A DNA stretch of 64,000 bases from Nocardia altamirensis NBRC 108246 (GTDB taxonomy: Bacteria > Actinomycetota > Actinomycetes > Mycobacteriales > Mycobacteriaceae). The stretch is from assembly GCF_001612685.1 (NCBI RefSeq), contig NZ_BDAY01000007.1, positions 1 through 64,000 of the forward strand. The letters run 5' to 3'. Every line of letters begins with the position of its first letter. Position 1 is the stretch's first letter. Made by a program: the position numbers and the translations under genes. This document shows, one piece after another, positions 1-7,447 of this stretch. The notes beneath the pieces are model-generated. The model was not told the DNA's origin. It searched no databases and worked only from the letters and a program-made list of their open reading frames with translations.

Positions 1-93
1 GGATTCTCGCTGCCACGGGCCGGGTATACCGAGATTCGGATTGCGGGGCTGCCGCTTGCTGTGGCCATCGATGAGGTGGTCGGGGGGTGCTGA
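1..93 (+). CDS. C-terminal end of an unidentified protein (truncated by window)
   Basis: Reading frame 1 is open from the first base and ends at TGA 91-93, giving 30 residues that finish LAVAIDEVVGGC. The stop lies 24 bases before the cutC start on the same strand, so the two may be co-transcribed. The fragment is too short for me to assign a family, and its codon use matches the neighbours. It is supported only by the uninterrupted frame up to the window edge. Confidence 0.5.
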   Translation, partial: GFSLPRAGYTEIRIAGLPLAVAIDEVVGGC

Positions 94-117
94 GGTTGGT
101 GGGGGATACTCGGCGGT

Positions 118-852
118 GTGCGTGTGGAGATCGTTGTCGAGTCGGTTGGTGGGATGCGGGTTGCTGAGCGGTTCGGGGTGGATCGGGTGGAGTTGTGTGG
201 GGGGCTGGGGGATGGGGGGTTGACGCCTAGTGTCGGGTTGATCGAGGCGGCTGTTGGGGTGGGGGTGCGGACTGAGGTGCATGTGTTGATCAGGCCGCGG
301 CCTGGGGATTTTCGGTATTCGCGGGATGAGATCGCGGTGATGGTGCGGGATATCGAGGCGGCTCGGCGGGCGGGGGCGCGGGGGATCGTGGTGGGGGCGT
401 TGGGGGCGGATGGGCTCGCGGATCCCGCTTGTGCGGAGTTCGTGGCTGCGGCGGAGGGAATCGAGACGACGTTTCATCGCGCCATCGATGTCAGTGCTTC
501 TTCGGAAAAGCTGATGGCGCAGGCCATCTCGCTCGGTTTCACGCGGATACTCACGTCGGGTCGGCAGCCGAATGTGCTCGATGGCGCGCCGGTGATCAAG
601 GATCTGGTGCAGCGGGCGTCCGGTGCGATTCAGGTGATGGCGTGCGGTGGTGTGCGGGCGTCGAATGCGCTGCAGGTCATCGCGGCGACCGGTGTTTCCG
701 ATCTGCACGCTGGTGTTCGCGCGCCGGTGCGTGGGGACAGTGGTGGAGGGGTGGTGTCGTTCGCGGGTGTCGGTGTGCCGGAAGGGTTCGATCGGTTCGA
801 GACCGACGCGGACGGGGTCGCTGAGCTGTGTTCGGTGGTCCGCGGCGGCTAG
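118..852 (+). CDS. cutC: Copper homeostasis protein CutC
   Basis: The 244-residue product is a TIM-barrel protein of the CutC family. The N-terminus carries the hallmark E-x-V-V-E-S segment (residues 4-9), followed by DRVELCGGL near residue 23 and a GGLTPS segment. The barrel continues through the HVLIRPRPGDFRYS segment and a GGVRASN phosphate-loop-like turn near residue 180. Length is typical of the family. CutC was first linked to copper tolerance in E. coli, but its biochemical role is still unsettled. The GTG start at 118 directly precedes the family's conserved first strand. The stop overlaps by four bases (ctag) the stop of the convergent gene on the other strand. The DNA is locally rich in G-runs but codon phase is consistent throughout. 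Confidence 0.9.
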   Translation: MRVEIVVESVGGMRVAERFGVDRVELCGGLGDGGLTPSVGLIEAAVGVGVRTEVHVLIRPRPGDFRYSRDEIAVMVRDIEAARRAGARGIVVGALGADGLADPACAEFVAAAEGIETTFHRAIDVSASSEKLMAQAISLGFTRILTSGRQPNVLDGAPVIKDLVQRASGAIQVMACGGVRASNALQVIAATGVSDLHAGVRAPVRGDSGGGVVSFAGVGVPEGFDRFETDADGVAELCSVVRGG

Positions 853-1637
853 TCCAGGCCCTTCCACGACCATCCGGGAAGCGTGTCGTCGTAGTCGATC
901 CCGCCGAGCACGGTCGACACGCGGTTGGTGACGACCGTGTCGATCGGATAGATGTGGCACAGCAGTGCGGTGATGCGTAGCTGCAGTTGCGTGGTCGCGC
1001 CGATGCCGATGCTCGCGGCGAAGAAGGGGGAGTGCCCGGCCGCGGCCAACACGTGGAACGCGTCGACGGTCGGCTCCCAGTCCAACAGGAAGGGTCCTTC
1101 GTCTCGTTCGGCGTCGAGAACGAGAGCGAGGTCGTCGGGATGGTGTTCGAGCAGGGTCGGCCAGTCGAGCGGATCGAGGATCTGGGCGACCTCGAGGCCG
1201 AATCCGGCTGGGGCCCTGAGCAATTGCGCGGTGGTGTCGCGTAGCCAGTCGGGCACTTCGGTCCCGTCGAGGAATGTTCCGCGCCAACCGTTGTCGCCGT
1301 GTGCCCAGCCGATGCGGCAGGCCAGGTGTTGGTAGCGCGCGGTGGCTTGATCGGACCACCGTCCCGCGTATCGCCCGTCGATGTGGCCGCCTTCGATGCG
1401 GATTCGATAGATGTCCGCGGCACAGGGCGGACAGTCGCTGCGGTGCCGCACCGCGCCGAATCCGTCGCTCACTATCGTCTCGCCGTCCTCGGTGCGGACA
1501 GACCGTGCGGTCGGATCCAGCACCACGATGGGGGATTCGGTGCAGCCTCGCGATGTGAGCGTGATGCGGACCGCCTGGTCCCGAGGCTGGAAATGCCCCG
1601 GCTCCAGCCACGGCGATGTCGAAAATGTCGATCTCAC
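849..1637 (-). CDS. Uncharacterised protein (262 aa)
   Basis: I do not recognise a family. The frame is long, has strong third-position GC bias and starts at GTG 1637. It has no signal peptide and no clear membrane segment. A CPPCAAD motif lies near residue 70 and tryptophan-rich stretches occur in the middle. It may be a member of an actinobacterial family of unknown function. It is convergent with cutC, overlapping by four bases at the stops. The start is uncertain because the upstream GGAATGA is only a weak ribosome-binding site. A different frame starting ATG just upstream is short and was rejected. Confidence 0.55.
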   Translation of the reverse strand: MRSTFSTSPWLEPGHFQPRDQAVRITLTSRGCTESPIVVLDPTARSVRTEDGETIVSDGFGAVRHRSDCPPCAADIYRIRIEGGHIDGRYAGRWSDQATARYQHLACRIGWAHGDNGWRGTFLDGTEVPDWLRDTTAQLLRAPAGFGLEVAQILDPLDWPTLLEHHPDDLALVLDAERDEGPFLLDWEPTVDAFHVLAAAGHSPFFAASIGIGATTQLQLRITALLCHIYPIDTVVTNRVSTVLGGIDYDDTLPGWSWKGLD

Positions 1638-1831
1638 GGGTCATTCCTACTCTCGACACGTCATCGGGTGCGAGGGGGTCGCCGTATCGCGCGGGGTCCA
1701 TACATCGATTTCAGCTGCCGCGCCGGATAACCAGGGGTGGCGCGTAAGGATTCCGTTAGGGTGGATGTCCAAGGTGGTTAGGCGGTGCGGTATTTCGCGA
1801 TGCCGGTCGCCCCTGCGGAAGGGGACGCGCG

Positions 1832-2386
1832 GTGCACGTGCTTCGCGACGACAGTGGTACGGGGTTCGAGCTCGTCACCATGACACTGGGCTGGGAGCCG
1901 GTGCGCCGGGACCGCTGGTGGGGCGGGGCCGTCCGCGATATCGACATGAACGCGGCCGCGATGCTGTTCAGCGGGGACGGACTGGTGGACGTGGTCTACC
2001 ACGAGAGCCTGACCTCCCAGGACGGCTCGATCCATCACCTCGGCGACAGCATCACCGGTGAAGGGCCGCGCAAGGCCGACGACGAGATCATCTCGGTGGA
2101 TCTGACCAGACTGTCGCCCCAGGTGACGACGGTGATCTTTCTCGTAACCACCTACACCGGCCACACTTTCGCCGAGATCGACAACGCCTTCTGCCGCCTG
2201 GTGGACAGCGTGTCCGCCACCGAGATCGCCCGCTACGAACTGCACGGCGCATCGCATACGGGACTGGTGATGGGCGCGCTGCGCCGCACCGTCGACGGGG
2301 TGTGGGAGTTCCACGAGATCGATGAAGGCATCGCCGCGCAGCATCCGGTCGACGCCGCACCGCTGCTCGGCCGCTACCTGCGCTAG
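1832..2386 (+). CDS. TerD-family protein
   Basis: The 184-residue protein shows the TerD/stress-protein fold: the GWEPVRRD segment near residue 20, the paired segment DIDMNAAAMLF, then the DSITGEGPRKADDEIISVDL stretch and an FAEIDNAFCRLVD strand near residue 115. In TerD proteins the acidic positions of the DxDxxA and GEGxGDDE segments bind calcium; here the second motif reads GEGPRKADDE. The family is tied to tellurite resistance and general envelope or phage stress, but many actinomycete members have no proven role. GTG 1832 is preceded by GGAAGGGG at good spacing. No other ter gene is nearby, so it is a solitary copy. Confidence 0.85.
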   Translation: MHVLRDDSGTGFELVTMTLGWEPVRRDRWWGGAVRDIDMNAAAMLFSGDGLVDVVYHESLTSQDGSIHHLGDSITGEGPRKADDEIISVDLTRLSPQVTTVIFLVTTYTGHTFAEIDNAFCRLVDSVSATEIARYELHGASHTGLVMGALRRTVDGVWEFHEIDEGIAAQHPVDAAPLLGRYLR

Positions 2387-2395
2387 CGCACGGCA

Positions 2396-2438
2396 CAGCG
2401 GTCGCCCCGCGCCCGCGAGGGACGCAGGACGACCGCTG
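2396..2438. terminator. Probable convergent terminator
   Basis: A perfect nine-base inverted repeat (CAGCGGTCG and CGACCGCTG) encloses 25 GC-rich bases between the stop of the TerD gene and the stop of the minus-strand monooxygenase gene. The position between convergent genes fits a bidirectional terminator. No clear T-run follows on either side. Confidence 0.5.
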
Positions 2439-2446
2439 GAATCAGG

Positions 2447-3214
2447 TCAGAGGCGCTGCCACAGGGCCGGCGTGCTCGCCGGGGTCCAGGTGGGGTCGCT
2501 GGCGGTGTGGGATTGCAGGCAGCGGTAGCGGGCACCGTCGTAGGTCACGACGTCGCCTGCCTTGTAGGTGCCGCCTGCCTGCCATTGGCCGGGGGCCGGC
2601 GTCGTGGTGGTTGGTTGCGGCGTTGTGGTGGTTGGTTGCGGTGTTGTCGTGGTCGGCTGCGGCGTGGTTGTCGTCGGTCTCGGTGTGGTGGTGGGGGTTC
2701 CGCCGTTGATATCGAGGTCGATGCAGGCGTAGAAGGCGTTTCCGGTGTCGGCGATGTTCCAGATGGCGAGGAGTTTCTGCCTACCGGTGAAGTTGCCGAG
2801 GTCGACATTGTGGGTGACGGTGGCAGGCGGCTGCTGGCCGCGGCCGTCGACGAGGCCGACGCGGGTGCTGCCGATGTAGTACTCCCAGTTGGAAGTCGCA
2901 TGCCGCGCGGTGTTGGTCCAGGTGAAAGCCGCTGCGCGGCTGACGGATTGCGGTTTCCATCCCTTGTTGTCGTCGTTCAGCTCGGCGAATCTGGACTCGC
3001 CGCCGTTGCAACTGCGCAGGCCCTTGGGTCCTTCCACGCTTTGCGGTTCGTATTTGATTGCGCCACACGGGACGAGGTTCTTCGCGCATTGCGCCTGCCG
3101 ACTGAGCGGCGATGAGACGTAGCCGTGGGCGTTTGCGGTGGCTTGCGGCAGCACGGCGATAAGCAGCGGGGCGAAAGCTACCGCCCCGACGATGGACAGC
3201 GTTCGATTTTTCAC
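2447..3214 (-). CDS. Secreted AA10 lytic polysaccharide monooxygenase with CBM5/12
   Basis: The 255-residue protein is a chitin-active lytic polysaccharide monooxygenase of family AA10. A signal peptide (about residues 1-29) ends ATANA, so cleavage exposes His30 as the first mature residue (HGYVSSPLSR). Together with His105 (in TARHATSN) it forms the copper histidine brace. After the catalytic domain comes a Pro/Thr linker with four near-identical PQPTTTT-like units. A C-terminal CBM5/12-type chitin-binding domain follows (about residues 208-255, with the WQAGGTYKAGDVV start). GTG 3214 is chosen because GAGGAG lies six to eight bases upstream; an in-frame start at 3256 would add residues before the signal peptide. 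It oxidatively opens crystalline chitin for the GH18 and GH20 enzymes encoded just upstream. Confidence 0.93.
   Translation of the reverse strand: MKNRTLSIVGAVAFAPLLIAVLPQATANAHGYVSSPLSRQAQCAKNLVPCGAIKYEPQSVEGPKGLRSCNGGESRFAELNDDNKGWKPQSVSRAAAFTWTNTARHATSNWEYYIGSTRVGLVDGRGQQPPATVTHNVDLGNFTGRQKLLAIWNIADTGNAFYACIDLDINGGTPTTTPRPTTTTPQPTTTTPQPTTTTPQPTTTTPAPGQWQAGGTYKAGDVVTYDGARYRCLQSHTASDPTWTPASTPALWQRL
2598..2697 (-). repeat. Coding repeat: Pro/Thr linker units
   Basis: About four copies of a 21-base unit encode the PQPTTTT linker of the monooxygenase. Third positions vary between copies, as expected for a coding linker selected for flexibility, not a mobile repeat. Confidence 0.8.
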
Positions 3215-3422
3215 AAGGTGCTCCTCTAGCTGAGAGAGGACGGTGGTAGCCGGCAAGTCGTCCCACGGACCTGAGCCGAGATATGGTCCGGCGACAGGTC
3301 ATTTCATCAATTGAGGATTCGACTGTAAAAGCGCGCCGAGTGTTCAATCAAGGGCGTAATTCGACGGAATTCATTGTGCGTGAACGACACTCGAATATTT
3401 ACTGCGTTGAATTCGGCGCACG

Positions 3423-3450
3423 AAAAGGCGGGTCTCGGTGCGCGAGACCC
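3423..3450 (-). terminator. Rho-independent terminator of the GH18 chitinase gene
   Basis: An eight-base perfect stem (GGGTCTCG / CGAGACCC at 3430-3437 and 3443-3450) has a five-base loop. On the minus strand it is followed by a short T-run (TTTT). It lies 20 bases after the chitinase stop and separates it from the monooxygenase gene. Confidence 0.8.
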
Positions 3451-3470
3451 ACCTTCGATTTCGTGCGGCG

Positions 3471-5447
3471 TTAACTCAGCGCGACGTCGTCGACGGAGTA
3501 TTTGCCCTGCCCATACCAGCCGTTGACATAGACCGTGACGGTGGTGGTTTGGGGCCCGGTCGTGAACTTGGTCGAAAGCTGTTTATACGCACCGCCAGTC
3601 GACGGCGTCCAGGTGGACGTGTCGTTGGCGGAACCGGTGACGCCGAGGTAGACGTAGCTGCCGTTCACCCACGCCGACAACGTGTATGCCCGGCCGGGTT
3701 CCACGGTGACCGTCTGGCTGCACTTGGCGTTGTCGCTGCTGCTCGGCGCACCGGACAGGGCGTTCTTGCCGCCGTGCACCGGACTGCCGACGAGCGAGCC
3801 GAGATTGCCGGTGCAGGTCCACGGTGTCAGCGCACCCGCCTCGAAATCACCGTTCACCACACCCTTTCCGCCGGGCGACGGTGTCGTCGTCGGCGGGGTT
3901 GTCGTCGTCGACGGTGGCGTGGTCGTTGTCGTCGTCGGCGGCACGGTGGTCGTGGTGGTCGGTGTCGTCGTCGGCGTGGTCGAACAGTTGCTCGGCGCCG
4001 AGCCGTTGACGGCGTCGACGACGTGGTTGAACAGCGTGTTCGCCCGATCCAGGTCCATCAGCGAGTACATCATCCCGCCGCCGAGTCCCTTGCAGTGCAG
4101 GTAATCCGCCTTGGCCTTGATGGATTGCGGTGAGTCACCGCCCCACCAGTTGGTGCCGTCGTAGAAGTAGGCCGCCTGCGCCGTGGTGTCGTAGAACGTC
4201 CTCGACGGATTGTCGACGACGCCCGTGAGTTCCTTGTACATCCGGATGCCAGGCACATTGCCGGACAGCGGGGCACCCTGTGCGGGACCGGTCGCGGGCT
4301 GGAAGACACCATTGCTGTTGCCTGCGGGGACGCCGGTCCAGCCGCGGTAGTAGAACGGGAATCCGATGGTCAGTTTCTCCGCCGGGTACCCGCCTGCGAT
4401 CCCGTACGAGCTGTCGCCCTTGATCCACGCGGAGACCGCCGCGTCGATGTTGTACTTGCCGTTGCCCGGCGGCACCGGCTGCATCGGGTCGTCCGGCCTG
4501 CTGTAGATGGGATCCTGGAAGTTGGTCGGTCCCTTCGCATCCCAGGCGCCGTGCATGTCGTAGGTCATCAGGTTGACCAGGTCGAGGTACCGGCCGAGCT
4601 TGTCGGTCTCGTAGTGCCGGATCTTGTCCTGGCCCGCTGCCACGGCGGCGGTCAACGCATAGCGCTTTCCGTCGGCGGTGCCTTGCGCGTCGAGTTGGCT
4701 GCGGAATTCGGCCGTCAGCAACGTGAAATTGGCCTTGTCGTTCGGCGAGGCGTGATTACCGAGGTGCCCGCCACCGCCCGGGTACTCCCAGTCCAGATCG
4801 AATCCGTCGAAGACCCCCTTGCCGGTGCCTGGGCCGCCGTAACCGTTCTGCGAGGGCAGGTTTCCCTTGAGGAACATGTCGATGCAGGAGGAGACGAACT
4901 TCTTGCGGGCGGCATCGCTCGCGGAAACATCGGAGAAGAACTTCGAATAGGTCCAGCCGCCGATGGACAGCAGCACCTTGAGCTTCGGGTGCTTCGCCTT
5001 GAGTTGCTTGAGCTGCTTGAAGTTTCCGACGATCGGGTCGTTCCATTTATCCGCGGTGCCGTCGACGCTGTTCGACGCGTCGAACGTCTTGCCGTAGTCG
5101 GCGTACGAATCACCAGCGCCGTCACCGGCATTCGGGTTGTTCTCGTCCTGGCTCGCCGCCTTGTTCGCCTCGAAGCAGGTCAGGTCGGTCGGGTGAATGT
5201 TGGCGAAGCTGTAGTTGAGGTAGTCGAGTTTGGCTGCGGCGCCTGAGGTGTCGACCTGTTTGAGGAAGTAGGCGTTCTGGTAGACCGACCACTGGTCGTA
5301 GTAGGCAATTTTGACGCCACCCGACGTCGGTGCCTTCAACGATGCTTGCGCCGGTACGGCGTTGGTCGTCCCGACCAGCGCCATGGATATGCCGATCAGC
5401 AGGCTCGCGACGAGCGCGAAGAGTGCCGAATATTTCGCCTTCCACAT
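3471..5447 (-). CDS. Secreted GH18 chitinase with C-terminal carbohydrate-binding module
   Basis: The 658-residue enzyme hydrolyses chitin by substrate-assisted catalysis. A signal peptide (MWKAKYSALF start, cleavage near APAQA) is followed by a GH18 barrel. SIGGW marks one strand and FDGFDLDWEYPG carries the DxxDxDxE motif with catalytic Glu221. The downstream MTYDMHGAWD holds the conserved Tyr-Asp pair. A Thr/Pro linker leads to a jelly-roll module starting NGDFEAGALTPWTC, like CBM4/9/16 modules. ATG 5447 is preceded by GGGAGG; a frame extending to 5585 is open but lacks a ribosome-binding site and precedes the signal peptide. It lies between the GH20 and AA10 genes on the same strand, each with its own terminator, so the three form a regulon-like group and not one operon. 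Confidence 0.94.
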   Translation of the reverse strand: MWKAKYSALFALVASLLIGISMALVGTTNAVPAQASLKAPTSGGVKIAYYDQWSVYQNAYFLKQVDTSGAAAKLDYLNYSFANIHPTDLTCFEANKAASQDENNPNAGDGAGDSYADYGKTFDASNSVDGTADKWNDPIVGNFKQLKQLKAKHPKLKVLLSIGGWTYSKFFSDVSASDAARKKFVSSCIDMFLKGNLPSQNGYGGPGTGKGVFDGFDLDWEYPGGGGHLGNHASPNDKANFTLLTAEFRSQLDAQGTADGKRYALTAAVAAGQDKIRHYETDKLGRYLDLVNLMTYDMHGAWDAKGPTNFQDPIYSRPDDPMQPVPPGNGKYNIDAAVSAWIKGDSSYGIAGGYPAEKLTIGFPFYYRGWTGVPAGNSNGVFQPATGPAQGAPLSGNVPGIRMYKELTGVVDNPSRTFYDTTAQAAYFYDGTNWWGGDSPQSIKAKADYLHCKGLGGGMMYSLMDLDRANTLFNHVVDAVNGSAPSNCSTTPTTTPTTTTTVPPTTTTTTPPSTTTTPPTTTPSPGGKGVVNGDFEAGALTPWTCTGNLGSLVGSPVHGGKNALSGAPSSSDNAKCSQTVTVEPGRAYTLSAWVNGSYVYLGVTGSANDTSTWTPSTGGAYKQLSTKFTTGPQTTTVTVYVNGWYGQGKYSVDDVALS

Positions 5448-5540
5448 GGGGGATCCTCCCTGTGGTGTAGTGGGATCTATTGCCGCACAACCCAGGTCGG
5501 GTCGTGCGGGTCGTGCTCGCGGGCGATCCGGTGGCGAATA

Positions 5541-5577
5541 GAGCAGTGCCGACCTGACGGTCAGGCCGGCACTGCTC
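5541..5577 (-). terminator. Terminator of the GH20 gene
   Basis: An eleven-base perfect inverted repeat (GAGCAGTGCCG / CGGCACTGCTC) with an inner CCTGA/TCAGG stem lies 22 bases beyond the stop of the hexosaminidase gene and ahead of the chitinase gene. Confidence 0.8.
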
Positions 5578-5599
5578 CCCGGCACGAGCGGTGGTGCGG

Positions 5600-7186
5600 T
5601 TACTTCCAGTCGACCTGGGGGGATCGGTAGAAGTTCATGCCCTGTGCGGTCCAGATCGGACCTTGCTTGGCGAGCCGGACACGGTAGTTGTCCCAGTTAT
5701 GGGTCGATGCCGGAGACCAACCGATCTCGGCCGCACCGGCCAACCGTGGGAAGGCCAGGTATTCGATATCGGCACTGGTGCGCACCGTCTCGGTCCACAG
5801 CGGGGCCTCGACACCGGCGATCTGGTTCTCCGACAGGCCTTGCAGGTAGGTGGCCGGATCCCACGAGTAGGCGTCCTTCACCTCGACGTAGCCCGCCCAG
5901 TGCAGGCCGATCGGCGTCTGTGGGTTGTACTTCATGTCGAGGTACGCCTTGTTCGCCGGGGACATCACAATCTTGTTGCCCCGCTTGGCCGCCGCGACCA
6001 CGTCGGCGTTGCTGGTGGCCGGGTCCCAGTACTGCGGCACGGCCGAGGTCGGCGGGTTCGTCACAACGATGTTGTGCCAGCCCATGATCTTCTTGTCGTA
6101 CTGGGACAGCATCGGCGAGACCTTGTCGTAGAAGGTCTTGTAGTCGGCGGGTGTGGTGGAGTGCGCCTCGTCGCCGCCGATGTTGAGGTACGGGCCAGGG
6201 GTGATCGCCGCCAGCTCCCGGATGACGTCCTCGACGAACTTGTAGGTGATCGGCTTCGGGATGCACAGCGAGCTGTAGCCGACCTCGATATCGGTGCGCG
6301 GCGGCACCGGCTTGCCGTCGCAGTTCAGCTCACCGTAGGAGGCCTGCGCTGCGTTGGTGTGGCCGGGCATGTCGACCTCGGGTATCACCGTGATGTGGCG
6401 CGAGGCAGCGTAATTGACGATGTCCTTGTACTGCTCCTGGGTGTAGTAGCCGCCGGGATCGCCGCCGACCGCGGTCTTGCCGCCGATCTCGGCGAGCTTG
6501 GGCCAGCTCTTGATCTCGATGCGCCAGCCTTGGTCGTCGGTCAGGTGCAGGTGCAGTGTGTTGATCTTGTACTGCGCGATCTGATCGATGTAGCGCTTGA
6601 CCTGATCGGGCTTGAAGAAGTGCCTGGCCACGTCGAGCATGGCGCTGCGCCAGCCGAAGCGCGGATGGTCGAACACCGTGCCGCCCGAGACGATCCAATC
6701 CTGTTTCTGCACAGTTGTTTTATTGATCGCCGACGGGAACAGCTGGCGCAGCGACTGCACGGCCGAGAACAACCCCTTCGGCGTGTTCGCCCACAGGGTG
6801 ACGCCGTCCTTGGCCACCGTCAGCTGGTAGCCCTCGTCGCCGAGGCGGCGATCGGCGTCGCCGAGCTGCAGGGTGATGCCCGGCCTGCCCTTGTCGTGCC
6901 GTTCCACCACCGGCAGTTTGTATCCCGTTGCCGGGCGCAATAATTGGGCGAGGTAGTCGGCGACGCCGCGCGCCTGGTGTTCGGCGCGGATCACGCTGTT
7001 GGCGGTCAGCTTGAAGTTGGCCTTAGGGTCGGCCTTCGCCCGCACGGGCACCGGAACGATATCGGTGACACTGCGTTCGAGCGTCGGTGGGTTGTCGGCC
7101 ATGGCTGGTCCGGCCAAGCCGGGCGCCACCAGGGTTATCAGCCCTAGAATAGTGCCGAATATGAACAGAGAAAAGAGATTCCGCAA
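5600..7186 (-). CDS. Secreted beta-N-acetylhexosaminidase (GH20)
   Basis: The 528-residue enzyme removes terminal N-acetylglucosamine from chitooligosaccharides. An N-terminal hydrophobic segment (LFIFGTILGLITLVAPGLAG) is a signal peptide. A GH20b-type alpha/beta domain follows to about residue 170, then the GH20 barrel. The barrel includes HLHLTDDQGWRIEI, the HITVIPEVDMPGH strand, and NIGGDEAHST carrying the catalytic Asp-Glu pair near residue 338. TTG 7186 is chosen as start because GGAGG sits exactly six bases upstream; a GTG at 7204 would overlap that site. It works with the chitinase and monooxygenase downstream. The upstream region holds two strong dyad symmetries (7232-7261 and 7278-7299) that could bind a chitin- or GlcNAc-responsive regulator. 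Confidence 0.93.
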   Translation of the reverse strand: MRNLFSLFIFGTILGLITLVAPGLAGPAMADNPPTLERSVTDIVPVPVRAKADPKANFKLTANSVIRAEHQARGVADYLAQLLRPATGYKLPVVERHDKGRPGITLQLGDADRRLGDEGYQLTVAKDGVTLWANTPKGLFSAVQSLRQLFPSAINKTTVQKQDWIVSGGTVFDHPRFGWRSAMLDVARHFFKPDQVKRYIDQIAQYKINTLHLHLTDDQGWRIEIKSWPKLAEIGGKTAVGGDPGGYYTQEQYKDIVNYAASRHITVIPEVDMPGHTNAAQASYGELNCDGKPVPPRTDIEVGYSSLCIPKPITYKFVEDVIRELAAITPGPYLNIGGDEAHSTTPADYKTFYDKVSPMLSQYDKKIMGWHNIVVTNPPTSAVPQYWDPATSNADVVAAAKRGNKIVMSPANKAYLDMKYNPQTPIGLHWAGYVEVKDAYSWDPATYLQGLSENQIAGVEAPLWTETVRTSADIEYLAFPRLAGAAEIGWSPASTHNWDNYRVRLAKQGPIWTAQGMNFYRSPQVDWK

Positions 7187-7231
7187 GGCGCACCTCCGGT
7201 GCACAGATCAGGAAGAGACGCGCACCAGATT

Positions 7232-7261
7232 ACAATTGTCCGTTCCTGAACGTCCAATTGT
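7232..7261. promoter_or_regulatory. Nested dyad upstream of GH20 gene
   Basis: Outer arms ACAATTG and CAATTGT (7232-7238, 7255-7261) enclose inner arms CGTTC and GAACG (7241-7245, 7248-7252) around a CT centre. The element is symmetric except for the two TC spacers. It lies 46 bases upstream of the GH20 start. The length and symmetry fit a regulator operator; which protein binds is unknown. Confidence 0.5.
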
Positions 7262-7277
7262 GTTCAAGTAACGGCTA

Positions 7278-7299
7278 TTTCGATCACAAGTGATCGAAA
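7278..7299. promoter_or_regulatory. Perfect 10-base inverted repeat between GH20 and P450 genes
   Basis: TTTCGATCAC and its exact reverse complement are separated by AA. It lies in the divergent intergenic region, about 92 bases from the GH20 start and 149 bases from the P450 start. It has no T-run and is not at a gene end, so an operator is more likely than a terminator. Confidence 0.55.
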
Positions 7300-7447
7300 C
7301 CGGCCAGCTGGTCCTGTTCTACTGGTGACATTGCACTGAATTACCCAGTTGAACAATGGTTTTGAACTACTCTCATCCCTGCAGAAAGTGGACAGCCATT
7401 CATGTTCATGTGGGGAAAATTCCCAATCGACACCTGGAGCTTTTTCG

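Noticed and set aside
2598..2697. Tandem repeat as a mobile or VNTR-type element
   Set aside because: It is an in-frame Pro/Thr linker between the catalytic and chitin-binding domains.
7187..7447. DasR operator upstream of the GH20 gene
   Set aside because: The region has CTGGT half-sites near 7,309 and 7,320 but no match to the dyad TGGTCTAGACCA-type consensus; the two dyads present are different.
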